Shown: positions 7,927 to 16,164 of the stretch, in pieces | How positions within the stretch are numbered: the stretch's first letter is position 1 | Layout of the letters: every line of letters starts with the position of its first letter | NCBI GenBank assembly: GCA_938017975.1 | Contig: CALIKQ010000026.1 | Span: 1 to 47,273, forward strand | DNA: 47,273 bases | Direction of reading: 5' to 3' | From: an uncultured Pseudomonadales bacterium | Lineage (GTDB): Bacteria > Pseudomonadota > Gammaproteobacteria > Pseudomonadales > Azotimanducaceae | Notes under the pieces: model-generated | What the model was told of the DNA's origin: nothing | Database searches by the model: none | Seen by the model: only the letters and a program-made list of their open reading frames with translations | Program-made: the position numbers and the translations under genes

Positions 7927-8424
7927 TGTGATTTCCTCTAAAGCATGTTTTCCAAAAAGTGTTTACTGCCCGTATTGTAGCGGACAGTTTGGTTCATGGT
8001 CACTGGATCAACCAACGCTATGGGACATCATAGCGATCAGGCGAAATAGACTAGCGTGTGTGAGCATGCCTCACAATGATGCGCTGGCTGATGCAGTCTC
8101 AAAGGTACCATTGCAGGCGGAAAAATAAAGTTGGAGTCGCCATCTTCAAGGCGTGGGGTAAACCGGTGATCTGACGCGACGGCCGTGGTTTGTGGGATTG
8201 CTGGCTTCGCTGATCACCGATGCTCAATCGGCCGCGGCAGAGATTCGGCAATTAACAGTGAGGCGGAACCACAAGGCTCTTGGAATTGTTGGGCAAGCAG
8301 CGGGGTATCTGTTTTTGGGCGCTGGAAAGCGCGGCAAAAACCGCGTAGTTTGAAGGTTCAAGCAGTCGCTTTTGAGGGCTGCAGTTTACCGATTTAGCGC
8401 TGTTTTAAAAGGAGGTCTACATCA
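7927..8424. other. Divergent intergenic region with an operator-like inverted repeat
   Basis: Nearly 500 bases between the divergent dehydrogenase operon and the CrtC-like gene. CGCTAT (8016-8021) and ATAGCG (8030-8035) form a 6-bp inverted repeat with an 8-base centre, a plausible site for a dimeric regulator. Strong AGGAGGT at 8412-8418 is the ribosome site of the following gene. No convincing short gene is visible; an open frame from 8185 to 8397 has no family resemblance. Confidence 0.45.
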
Positions 8425-9384
8425 ATGGTCAGTATTATTGGCAATCTGAAGCCTGAGGACGATTACACTCATGAACTAGGCCCTGAGCCGAACTTTAATG
8501 AATCCGTCTATTTCAACTTCTTTGATCCCAACCAAAATCGCGGCGGTTTTGTCCGTATTGGCAATCGGGCCAATGAAGGTTATGCCGAAATGACGGTCAT
8601 CGTTTGGAATCCTGACGGTTCGGCTTATTTCAATTATGCCAAACCTGATATCTCCCACAATGATGCATGGGATGCTGGCGGGCTCTCGATCGAGATTATC
8701 AAACCCGCCGAACAAGTGCGGACTCGTTATGCGGGTAAGGCCCTGTTCATGGAAAACCCTCTCGACATGCAAGACCCCGGCAAAGCGTTCAAAAGTAATC
8801 CTCGCCAAAATTTGGTGATCGATCTTGAGCATACGGCCGTCGGCCCACTTTACGGGCACGTCGGAGAACCGGGCGACGGTAACGAATTTGCGCGCTCCCA
8901 CACCGAGCAGCATATGCGGGTGAGCGGACAATTAACCCTTGGGGATGGAGCGCCTGTTGCATTTTCGGGTTGGGGGCTTCGTGATCACTCCTGGGGTCCG
9001 AGGTTTTGGCAGGCCACGCCATCTTACCGTTGGCTGACAGGCAACTTTGGTGATGATCTCGGGATGATCGTCACCACCAATGGTGATGGGGTTGGTCGTG
9101 GCCTATTTCAAACAGGAGACGCGCTCCTGCGTATTGAATCGGCGAAAATTCAAACCGAATACCGACCGGGAACACAATTTCATCATCGTTTAAGCGTCGA
9201 TTGCGCGCTAGAGGATGGAACCGAGCGTCAGATCACAGGGCGCGTGATGGGGTATATCCCCTTGCGGAATCGCCGCGGCGGACAAAATACTCATGTGGGC
9301 GAGGGTATGACCGAATATACACTCGATGATGGGCGTGTTGGTTATGGCCTCAGTGAATACCTGAATCAGCCCAAGGAAAGTTAG
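8425..9384 (+). CDS. CrtC-like / DUF7064-DUF7065-type beta-barrel protein
   Basis: 319 residues without signal peptide or membrane segment. The chain is beta-rich and carries 'FSGWGLRDHSWGPRFWQ' in its second half. This resembles the W-G-x-x-D-x-S-W-G-x-R motif shared by hydroxyneurosporene-synthase (CrtC)-like and AttH-like double-lipocalin proteins, now split into DUF7064/DUF7065 families. CrtC itself hydrates carotenoid double bonds; whether this protein is a hydratase is unknown. The first half opens with 'ELGPEPNFNESVYFNFFDPNQNRGGFVRIGNR', also typical of the family. The start is fixed by a very good AGGAGGT eight bases upstream. It is divergent from the acyl-CoA dehydrogenase pair, and homologues of this type often lie near lipid or terpenoid catabolic genes, so a role on a hydrophobic substrate is plausible. 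A bidirectional terminator follows. Confidence 0.72.
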   Translation: MVSIIGNLKPEDDYTHELGPEPNFNESVYFNFFDPNQNRGGFVRIGNRANEGYAEMTVIVWNPDGSAYFNYAKPDISHNDAWDAGGLSIEIIKPAEQVRTRYAGKALFMENPLDMQDPGKAFKSNPRQNLVIDLEHTAVGPLYGHVGEPGDGNEFARSHTEQHMRVSGQLTLGDGAPVAFSGWGLRDHSWGPRFWQATPSYRWLTGNFGDDLGMIVTTNGDGVGRGLFQTGDALLRIESAKIQTEYRPGTQFHHRLSVDCALEDGTERQITGRVMGYIPLRNRRGGQNTHVGEGMTEYTLDDGRVGYGLSEYLNQPKES

Positions 9385-9453
9385 CCCTCATCGAAGCAAG
9401 GGGTAGGATGGTGTCCCTTCGGCAAATTCGCTTTGGGATTCCAAGTTTGGGAT

Positions 9454-9483
9454 AAAAAAACGCACGTTACCGTGCGTTTTTTT
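9454..9483. terminator. Bidirectional intrinsic terminator
   Basis: A7-CGCACG-TTAC-CGTGCG-T7: a perfect 6-bp GC stem extended by A:T pairs, with T runs when read from either strand. It separates the convergent CrtC-like gene and TonB-receptor gene and can end both. Confidence 0.95.
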
Positions 9484-9555
9484 GCTTAACCATGGACTGG
9501 CTCAGCGAGAAGCCAGAGAAGGGCTCGACGGTGCGCGCCGAACCCTCCGATTCGA

Positions 9556-11943
9556 TCAATCAAACTTTTGACGGAATCTAAGCCCGATGGTTCTCGGTCG
9601 GTTTGTGGTCTCGCGTTGATCGTAAGTCGCACCATTGATGAACACTTGGCCGCGCTCATCAGTGAAGTTCTTGACGAACAATTCGGCTGACCAAGTATCT
9701 CTCTCAATACCGAACGCTAGATTGCCGACCTGGTAATCAGATTGCTTCTTGCGGGTTCGAGTGACTGGGTCAACGTCGTATAGGAGGTTGTATGAGTCTC
9801 CAACAGACGTATAGGACCCTTGCGCGAACGCTGGCATTCCCATGATCTCGAAGTTATAACGACTTGAAACGTTCCATTTCAGGTCAGGCACCCGAGGCAG
9901 ATCAGCGCCGGACTGGGCTTTAAGCGAACTCCCGATGTAGTAGTCCTCTGTCAATTGGCTGTCGATGCTCGATAAACCAAAATTGATGTCCCAGTTCTCG
10001 TTAATAAGGAACGAGCCTTCAATCTCCAAGCCGTCACTTTCAGCGTTACCAACATTATCAGTCAGGGTTAACACAGAGACTGTGGTGTCGATTTTTGACA
10101 GCTGAAAATCATCCCATTCCTGAGTGTAGTAGGCAGCATTCAGGCGGAGCCTTCCATCAACGAACGTACCCTTCATCCCAATCTCATAGCTCGTCAAAAT
10201 GTCGGCCTGATAGGCGCCAGCAATTGCCGTTACACTCAAGCGGTTCAAACCTCCAGGACGATAACCCTCTGAGTAGGTACCATAAACCAGCAGGTCATCA
10301 TTGACCGACCAAGAAACATTGAACTTGTGAACACTCTTAGACTCATCGATGGTCAAATCATTGTTGAATTCTGGGTTGCCTCGGGGCCCGTAACGGCTTG
10401 GCCACCAGAATGTTCCCGAGAATCCCAACAAGGATGATTCATAGTCGAAGTAGCGCGTACTGTATGACGCTGTGACATTGTCTGTAATATCCAACGCGAT
10501 TTCACCGAAGTAGGCTGTTTCTTTATTGGACCTCAGTTGATCTGTGGTCCAGTAAATATCAGGCCCTTCCACATAGGCGGGGACATCGAGTCCTGTTTTC
10601 GAAACATCGGTATCAACGAGTCCAAGAACGTGCCAATCCAGATCAAAATCATGGCTCGCTTCCTCATAAAAAGCCCCAACGATCCATCTGAAGCGCTGGT
10701 CTTGAGCGGATACCAATCGAATTTCATGGTTTTCTCTCGCCCATTCTTGATCACCGGTATAGAGCAAAGTTGGATCTGAACAAACGCCAAATCGTGCGAT
10801 ATAACAGGCGTAGTAACTGACTACATAGCCCGGCGAACCATTGCTCGGGTCTGAGTAGAGAGAATAATCTGCATTTTGATAAGATTCTCGATCAAGATCG
10901 GAATAGGCGTAGGTCAGAGACATCTCATTGATCTTACCTTCCACAACCAGTGCGGTCTGGGTCCATTCGTCATCATTCGTATCGGGTTGGAATCGAACGA
11001 CTTCAAGATCGCCTACGTCCGTTGGGTCATGGTCCCAAACGCCCTTGGCCTCTAGTTCTTGGCGCATCACGCTTGCGGTTACGGTCCAGTTCTCGTTGAG
11101 GTCAACACGCAGTGCCGCGCGTCCACCCGTGGTTTCAGCGGTATTGAAGTCTTCTTTGACATAATCAGCATTGTCGATGGTTTGATCGGCAGCCAGCGCC
11201 ATGAGATCAGGATCCCCTCCGGCTTGCCATCCGTCGCGAATACCGGATAAGTCAAAAGTATGGGTGCCAGGAACATTGTCGATGAATCCAGCTTCATCTT
11301 TCCTATAACCGACGAGTCGGATGGCAGCGGTGTCGCCAATCGGGATGTTAACAAAGCCTTCAATGAGATTCCCCGTGTCGCCTTTCGCAACCGAGTTAAA
11401 CTCGACGTCATAGCCTGCAGAGAAGACCCCAGGAGTCGGCTTATTCGTGATGAACCGAATGCTGCCCGCCTGTGAGTTGGCACCGTAGAGTGTGCCTTGA
11501 GGGCCCGCGAGGGTTTCAATTCGAGCAACATCGTAGATATGAGGATTTAAAAAAGAACCGACCGCAGTGACCGGCTGTTCATCCATGTAGACGGCAACGT
11601 TGGGTGATGCACCGAGCAGGCTTTCTCCGCCACTGGAGATGCCACGCATATAAACATTGCCAGTGCCCGGCCCAAGGGTGACGTAATTAAGAGAGGCAAT
11701 AAGATGGGCAAAGTCTTCCAGGTCGCCGACGCCGTTATTTTCGAGTTCGCCTTCACCCAGCACATCAATGCTGATGGGAACATCTTGCACGCTTTCGTTG
11801 CGTCGCGTCGCAGAGACAATGATCTCCTCGATCGCCATTTGTTCCTCTGCAACAGCCACTTGACCGCCGGTGGCAGTCATTGCGATGGCCAGCGCCAATG
11901 GCTTTACAATAAATTTCGGATTGTTTGTGCTGCTTTTACTCAT
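9556..11943 (-). CDS. TonB-dependent receptor
   Basis: A complete 795-residue outer-membrane receptor. The N-terminus has a signal peptide (about residues 1-32, ending 'GGQVAVAEE'). A TonB-box-like 'AIEEIIVSATRRNESVQDVPISI' follows at about 37-59. The plug domain (about 45-170) has 'YMRGISSGGE', 'VAVYMDEQPV' and 'VARIETLAGPQGTLYGANSQAGSIRFITNKP', all diagnostic. The barrel contains 'LLVYGTYSEGYRPGGLN' and 'LTSYEIGMKGTFVDGRLRLNAAYYTQEW'. It ends in Asp after a Phe. It belongs to the broad class of receptors expanded in marine and sphingomonad bacteria, many of which take up organic substrates rather than siderophores. GAGGTG lies upstream of the ATG. A bidirectional terminator lies downstream. 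Substrate unknown. Confidence 0.96.
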   Translation of the reverse strand: MSKSSTNNPKFIVKPLALAIAMTATGGQVAVAEEQMAIEEIIVSATRRNESVQDVPISIDVLGEGELENNGVGDLEDFAHLIASLNYVTLGPGTGNVYMRGISSGGESLLGASPNVAVYMDEQPVTAVGSFLNPHIYDVARIETLAGPQGTLYGANSQAGSIRFITNKPTPGVFSAGYDVEFNSVAKGDTGNLIEGFVNIPIGDTAAIRLVGYRKDEAGFIDNVPGTHTFDLSGIRDGWQAGGDPDLMALAADQTIDNADYVKEDFNTAETTGGRAALRVDLNENWTVTASVMRQELEAKGVWDHDPTDVGDLEVVRFQPDTNDDEWTQTALVVEGKINEMSLTYAYSDLDRESYQNADYSLYSDPSNGSPGYVVSYYACYIARFGVCSDPTLLYTGDQEWARENHEIRLVSAQDQRFRWIVGAFYEEASHDFDLDWHVLGLVDTDVSKTGLDVPAYVEGPDIYWTTDQLRSNKETAYFGEIALDITDNVTASYSTRYFDYESSLLGFSGTFWWPSRYGPRGNPEFNNDLTIDESKSVHKFNVSWSVNDDLLVYGTYSEGYRPGGLNRLSVTAIAGAYQADILTSYEIGMKGTFVDGRLRLNAAYYTQEWDDFQLSKIDTTVSVLTLTDNVGNAESDGLEIEGSFLINENWDINFGLSSIDSQLTEDYYIGSSLKAQSGADLPRVPDLKWNVSSRYNFEIMGMPAFAQGSYTSVGDSYNLLYDVDPVTRTRKKQSDYQVGNLAFGIERDTWSAELFVKNFTDERGQVFINGATYDQRETTNRPRTIGLRFRQKFD

Positions 11944-12090
11944 CCATTCACCTCAGATTAAATATCGTGATTGTGTGGTTTGATCGGTCTCGCTCGAACA
12001 ATAGGCCTCGTGATACGCAATGATCAGAATTGGTTTCCCCCCCATTGGTCTGCACTTATCATTACATGCTTAGTTCTGAGAGACAAATCG

Positions 12091-12106
12091 GGTCAGATTC
12101 TTGACC
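12091..12106. promoter_or_regulatory. Operator-like inverted repeat upstream of the TonB receptor
   Basis: GGTCA-N6-TGACC, a perfect 5-bp dyad at 12091-12106. It lies about 150 bp upstream of the receptor start and about 35 bp beyond the stop of the TPR-sulfotransferase gene, which is transcribed toward it. The half-site would fit a GntR-, TetR- or nuclear-receptor-like spacing, but no regulator gene is adjacent. Confidence 0.3.
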
Positions 12107-12141
12107 GGAGCGAACATGAATCAGGTTGCCGAAGTCGCGCA

Positions 12142-14145
12142 CTAAAGCGACTCATGTAGGCTTATCCAACGTTCAAGGTTTGTCCGCATAGGGCCGAGAT
12201 GTGCCTCGAAGTGTCGCCACTGCTCGACTGCATCGGTGTAAATGGGTTTTCTGACCTGTTCTGAGCTCGCGGTGCGAACGGCACGTTGGGTTTCGTGAAA
12301 GGATAGGCAGCCGGCCTCAAAAGGAAGGCCGCAGTAGTCCAAAATACGTCGAACTTCTGTGTCTACGGACGTAATCACATTTTCGTATTTAACCCGCAAC
12401 ACTTTCCCTGGCAGAACTTCATCCCAGTGCGCCATCAAGCGCGCATAATCGCTGTAATATTGTGCAATGTTGGTTTGTCCGTAGGTAAAAGCCTGACCAG
12501 CCGCAAACAATTGTTTATAGCCGCTAAAACAGGTGGCCATTGGATGCCTGCGTGCATCGATTATTTTAGCGTTGGGGAGAATACGGTGAATTAACGCGAC
12601 ATGCTGGAAGTTATTGGGCATCTTATCAATAAAATAGGGCGCTCCCTGACGTTGAATGTGCGTTCGCTCAAGATACTCGGCCCCAAGGTCCCGACATTCC
12701 TTTGGGGTCAGATCGAACAAAATCTCCGGATACAATGAGACATCATCTCGGTTGCGCTTACCGCCGAGACGCCGCGCGATCGCGATCATTTCGCGCAGCT
12801 CTGAGGTGCCATCGACTTGTGAATGGCTCGCTAGAATTTGTTCTAGTAATGTCGATCCGGAACGAGGTAGCCCAACAATAAAAATGGGATCAGGCGATGG
12901 GTCTCCGGGTGCGCCTGCATCCCGAAGTTTGTCGGCGGTGCAACTTGAAATCAGTTTATTGGTCTCCTCGGTGGTTTGACTCGCCTGATAGCCCTCTTGT
13001 TCTTTTTTTCGGTTGTTACCGAGTGCGTAGTATTTAAAAGATGCATCAAATGCCATTCTGTCTTCGAGGGCCTTGCCGAGTGCAAAGCAAAGGTGAAAGT
13101 AGTCGCTGTTGGTGGTTTGGTCGCTGGCAATGATCTGCTCCATTTGCGCTACTTCTTCGTCTTCAAATCGGAATGTCTTTAAATTGGCAAGGTTCCAGTA
13201 GGTTTCGCCCAAGTCTGGTTTGGCCTCGATCGCGCGACGGTAAGAAGCGATGGCCTCTGTTTGGCGGCCCACGGTCTTCAGCGCGTGGCCGTGACTATTG
13301 TGAAGTTGAGCATGCAGCGGGAAGCGCGCTGTGAGAACTCGGTAGCGTTCTATGGCAGCTTCATAATCACCGACCATAACTTCGATCGAGGCTGCCAGTA
13401 TGCTGTGTGAGAAGTTTTGTGGGTCTACTCTCTCCAGATACTGAATTTCTGACAGCGCTTGCTCATACTTTTGTGCCTCGCTCAGCGCGCTGGCATAAGT
13501 GTTGCGCGCTAAATGGAAGTCGGGGGCCAAAAGGAGACAATCCTCTAGCAATATCTCGGGGTCACCTTTGATGCCGAGTCGCACACCAATTTCTGCCAAG
13601 AGTCTGATCACAGCGACATCGGTTGGGTTGCGCTTTAGATAGTCTCGGCAGATGCCTTCGGCCATGCCGAAGCGCTCTTGTTGAACCAAATCAATGGCCT
13701 TGATGACGGCGGGATGTGCATGTGTAGTAGCAAGTGCCTGGCGAATTGCGTGGGCTGCTTCCTCGGCCTCGCCCTCGCTGTGCAGAGACTCGCCCAGCAA
13801 TCGCCAGCCACCTGAGAGTTTCGGGTCCAGTTTGACTGCGGTCCTCAGTGCAGAAATGGCATCATCGACCCGCCCAGCTGCATGCAAAGCATAACCGAGC
13901 TCCTGGTAGATGACTGGCACAGATTGGGTGCCTTTGACGAGGGCTTCGAGCAACGTCACTGCTTCCGAGTGACGTCCAAGCTGTCGAAGGATAACGGCTC
14001 TCAGGTAAGTGCTTTTTGCATCTCTTGGGTGCACGGCGAGAATGGCGTCGACTTGCTCAAGAGCAAGATCGAAGGCGCGACCGTTGAGGAGCTTTTGCGC
14101 TTGATCAAATGCGGCCTGATAGACGCCGGTATCCTCTTTGGCCAT
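12142..14145 (-). CDS. TPR-repeat sulfotransferase family protein
   Basis: 667 residues. Residues 1 to about 345 are tetratricopeptide repeats (for example 'AVTLLEALVKGTQSVPVIYQELGYALHAAGRVDDAISALRTAVKLDP' split over two repeats). Residues from about 418 are a sulfotransferase domain. The 5'-phosphosulfate loop is 'IFIVGLPRSGSTLLEQIL' (421-438), and the later 'RRHPMATCFSGYKQLF' supplies the 3'-phosphate binding Arg/Ser. The family transfers sulfate from PAPS to a hydroxyl or Tyr of an acceptor. TPR-sulfotransferase fusions are frequent in marine bacteria but few are characterised. There is no signal peptide, so it is probably cytoplasmic. No polysaccharide or capsule genes lie nearby, so the acceptor is unclear. 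The ribosome site before the ATG is weak. It is divergent from an NTF2-like gene across 327 bases. Confidence 0.9.
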   Translation of the reverse strand: MAKEDTGVYQAAFDQAQKLLNGRAFDLALEQVDAILAVHPRDAKSTYLRAVILRQLGRHSEAVTLLEALVKGTQSVPVIYQELGYALHAAGRVDDAISALRTAVKLDPKLSGGWRLLGESLHSEGEAEEAAHAIRQALATTHAHPAVIKAIDLVQQERFGMAEGICRDYLKRNPTDVAVIRLLAEIGVRLGIKGDPEILLEDCLLLAPDFHLARNTYASALSEAQKYEQALSEIQYLERVDPQNFSHSILAASIEVMVGDYEAAIERYRVLTARFPLHAQLHNSHGHALKTVGRQTEAIASYRRAIEAKPDLGETYWNLANLKTFRFEDEEVAQMEQIIASDQTTNSDYFHLCFALGKALEDRMAFDASFKYYALGNNRKKEQEGYQASQTTEETNKLISSCTADKLRDAGAPGDPSPDPIFIVGLPRSGSTLLEQILASHSQVDGTSELREMIAIARRLGGKRNRDDVSLYPEILFDLTPKECRDLGAEYLERTHIQRQGAPYFIDKMPNNFQHVALIHRILPNAKIIDARRHPMATCFSGYKQLFAAGQAFTYGQTNIAQYYSDYARLMAHWDEVLPGKVLRVKYENVITSVDTEVRRILDYCGLPFEAGCLSFHETQRAVRTASSEQVRKPIYTDAVEQWRHFEAHLGPMRTNLERWISLHESL

Positions 14146-14472
14146 GGGCAGTGTGATATCGATTGGGTTTCAATGAGTCTCTCATTTTTAGTGATCCGGC
14201 AACAGGCCTTAAGCAGAATCAGCTGTATCGGGGGCGGTGAATCGGGCCACAGCTTGAGAGTGTGGGATGTTGAGACGTTGTTAGTGGACCGAGGGGGCAG
14301 GGCGATGGGGTAGACGGTTGTTGAATGAGGGTGCGTGTCATGGCCATCTGGAATTTTGACTCGATTTGTTGAGTAGATAAACTCGATCGATAAGATGAGT
14401 CTCTCAAAATGCAGTGCGTTCTCATGAGCGCTTGCTCAAAGCGGGCAGTTTCACAAAAAAGGCGATGTGGTT
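14146..14472. other. Divergent intergenic region with two copies of a TGAG-N3-CTCA palindrome
   Basis: The palindromic 11-mer TGAGTCTCTCA occurs twice: at 14174-14184, 29 bp from the start of the sulfotransferase gene, and at 14396-14406, 67 bp before the NTF2-like start. Each copy lies where a promoter for the neighbouring gene would be expected, which suggests a shared regulator. No coding frame in between is convincing. Confidence 0.45.
14356..14383 (+). promoter_or_regulatory. Candidate sigma70 promoter of the NTF2-like gene
   Basis: TTGACT (14356-14361), a 16-bp spacer and TAAACT (14378-14383). The predicted start, near 14390, lies just before the palindrome at 14396-14406, so a bound regulator would block initiation or early elongation. 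Confidence 0.4.
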
Positions 14473-14853
14473 ATGACAAGTTCAAACGAAAGAGAATTAA
14501 TCAAAGCTGTCATTCAGGTTTATTTTGACAGCATGTATGAATCAGACCCATCCAAAGTTCATGAGGTGTTTCATCCGAACGCTAAAATCACGGGATATAT
14601 GGGTGGGCGGCTAGCCGAAATGTCGGTTCAAGAGTTTGCTGATTTTGTCGCAGCGCAGCCTCCGGGGGCCGTATCTGGGCTGCTGGCCTATCTTGAGATT
14701 GTGGACCTTGCGCTTGCTGGTAACACTGCGGTGGCTCAGGTGCGTGATGACTATCTGGGCAGTCGTTTTTTTGATTCGCTATCCTTTTTAAAAGTCGATG
14801 ACCAATGGCTGATTTATAACAAGCTGTTCCACGTTGAAGGGGCCGCGCCTTGA
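14473..14853 (+). CDS. NTF2-like protein (putative lumazine-binding / SnoaL-like)
   Basis: 126 residues, a single cone-shaped alpha+beta NTF2-like domain. It has the usual order: an N-terminal helix 'ELIKAVIQVYFDSMYESDPSKVHEVFHPNAKITGY', a short helix 'MSVQEFADFVA', and paired strands 'EIVDLALAGNTAVAQVRDDYLGSRFFDSLSFLKVDDQWLIYNKLFH'. This matches the Lumazine_bd_2 (PF12893) pattern best. Members are small enzymes or ligand-binding proteins with no common reaction; no catalytic residue can be named here. I take the ATG at 14473, preceded by AAGGCG; a GTG at 14467 would add two residues. It stands alone between a divergent sulfotransferase and a repeat-containing spacer. Confidence 0.78.
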   Translation: MTSSNERELIKAVIQVYFDSMYESDPSKVHEVFHPNAKITGYMGGRLAEMSVQEFADFVAAQPPGAVSGLLAYLEIVDLALAGNTAVAQVRDDYLGSRFFDSLSFLKVDDQWLIYNKLFHVEGAAP

Positions 14854-14895
14854 GCTGAGAGGTGCTCGCAAAGCGGAGCCGTTAAATCGAGATGG

Positions 14896-14955
14896 TTTTA
14901 AATGAATTGCTTTGAAATGAACTGCTTTGAAATGAACTGCTTTTAATAAAATTGC
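14896..14955 (+). repeat. Tandem repeat, four copies of a 15-bp unit
   Basis: Units at 14896-14910, 14911-14925, 14926-14940 and 14941-14955. The two central units are identical (TTTGAAATGAACTGC); the outer two differ at a few positions. The spacing of a multiple of three also gives a 14-codon frame (14902-14946, MNCFEMNCFEMNCF) without a ribosome site. The array lies in the spacer downstream of two convergent genes. Confidence 0.9.
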
Positions 14956-15002
14956 TGGACAAAGGTTGTCGTTATCCCACAGTGATCCAGGCGGCTAAGT
15001 AA

Positions 15003-15779
15003 CTATTGTTGATGGAGGTACCAGTTCACGCCGCAAATCTCTACGGAATTCGGTGATACCCTGCAGCCCCTGAGACGTGCTTCGTTCTCAATGGCAGCCT
15101 TATCAGTTACGGTGATATGTAGGCCGCTCAGACCGGCTCCCCGGTCGTCTCCAAGGGATGTAAAATAGAGTCTCGCATTGTTCAGAGTGAGGTAGCGTTT
15201 GTTGGCTTCCTCGACTACAGATGTCCCAATGACATTGGCCCACTTTTTGGCGAGCGCGCTTGGGTCTTTGGATTGCAGTTCAACACCGACGAAGTCTATG
15301 GTTCGGCTTTGGTCGATCGACGATTCCCAACCGCTGCCTCCGACCGGCATCCAATTACCCTCAAAATCGTTATACGCATCAGTTTCTATTTCTAAAAATG
15401 CAGCCTCGAGATCGCCGGGATGAAACTGGATTAAATGCCAGTCTTCCCGCTCAGTTTCATGAGCGATGCGAATGTCATGGGTGAGTGCCCGCGTTCTCGC
15501 GTCGAGCTGGCTTGCCTTGCTGTCGGCTTGAGTGATGACCATATACCCACCATTTCCTGATCGACGTTCCAGGTAGCGGCCGGCTGCAGTATTTGGCTTC
15601 ACCGGCGCGACAACCTCTAGAAAGTTTCGTCCAAGAGGCATGAGGGTGTTTTCTAATCCGAAGGCAGCGACGCCTGGATCGACATAGCATGGTTGCAGAC
15701 CGAGAATCTGGGTCAAATCATCAATAACCGGCTCTAAGGTTTCTGCTACCAGGCAGATTTGGCGAAGATGTAAGGTCAT
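15003..15779 (-). CDS. VOC-superfamily glyoxalase-like protein (Glyoxalase_3-type)
   Basis: 258 residues. The N-terminal module starts 'LHLRQICLVAETLEPVIDDLTQILGL' with 'VAAFGLENTLMPLGRNFLEVVAPV', the typical opening of a beta-alpha-beta-beta-beta VOC module. A second module follows from about residue 160 ('RTIDFVGVELQSKDPSALAKKWANVIGTSV'). The pattern matches the Glyoxalase-like domain PF13468. VOC proteins include dioxygenases, isomerases and lyases that use a metal bound by His/Glu; the exact ligands are not obvious. No signal peptide. The ATG overlaps, in the opposite strand, an ATG at 15778 that I do not consider a gene start. The gene lies between two 15-bp-period tandem arrays. Confidence 0.8.
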   Translation of the reverse strand: MTLHLRQICLVAETLEPVIDDLTQILGLQPCYVDPGVAAFGLENTLMPLGRNFLEVVAPVKPNTAAGRYLERRSGNGGYMVITQADSKASQLDARTRALTHDIRIAHETEREDWHLIQFHPGDLEAAFLEIETDAYNDFEGNWMPVGGSGWESSIDQSRTIDFVGVELQSKDPSALAKKWANVIGTSVVEEANKRYLTLNNARLYFTSLGDDRGAGLSGLHITVTDKAAIENEARLRGCRVSPNSVEICGVNWYLHQQ

Positions 15780-16164
15780 GAGCGTCTCAGAAGATTGTTG
15801 TTTGAGTGTAACGAATGCAGTTTCGATTTGTATAGGTCAGCGATCAATGGATTCTAAGGTTATTGACGCGCAGTCAGCGTCTCAGTTGAGCTTTTCTAAT
15901 AATCAGGCTTCTGGCATTACAGCTTTTGAAATTAAGACTTCTGAAATTAGGACTTATGAAATTAAGACATCTGTTGATGGGCTCTTGCCGACTGGGGCGC
16001 ACAAGATAGCTTTGAAAGGAACCCGAGCCGCCCCTTTATTATTTCGCTGACCCTTTTCATGACCTAATCTATACTGGCTACTCATTTGCCTTTCACGGAC
16101 AACGCGTGACAATGATTTCAAAGATTTTGGCGCCCCGTGCTTCTTTCATGGGTCTCCCCCTTAA
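15780..16164. other. Intergenic region with tandem repeat, no convincing gene
   Basis: 385 bases upstream of the multiheme gene. It contains a three-copy 15-bp repeat (15925-15969). An open frame of 90 codons from 15778 to 16050 crosses the array but has no recognisable family or ribosome site. The segment directly before the cytochrome start lacks a clear Shine-Dalgarno sequence. Confidence 0.45.
15925..15969 (+). repeat. Tandem repeat, three copies of a 15-bp unit
   Basis: Units 15925-15939 (TTTGAAATTAAGACT), 15940-15954 (TCTGAAATTAGGACT) and 15955-15969 (TATGAAATTAAGACA). The unit resembles the array at 14896-14955 (both contain TGAAAT and have a 15-bp period), and the two arrays flank the glyoxalase-like gene. 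Confidence 0.88.

Noticed and set aside
8185-8397. 70-codon open frame before the CrtC-like gene
   Set aside because: Composition and codon pattern are unlike its neighbours, and there is no ribosome site; it lies in a likely regulatory region.
13882-14313. 143-codon plus-strand frame opposite the TPR-sulfotransferase start
   Set aside because: Mostly antisense to the TPR region of a clear gene; the protein has no recognisable fold.
14902-14946. 14-codon frame MNCFEMNCFEMNCF in the first tandem array
   Set aside because: It lacks a ribosome binding site and is explained by the 15-bp repeat.
15778-16050. 90-codon open frame crossing the 15-bp repeat
   Set aside because: No ribosome site, no family resemblance; the repeated FEIKT-like peptide comes from the DNA repeat having a period of three codons.
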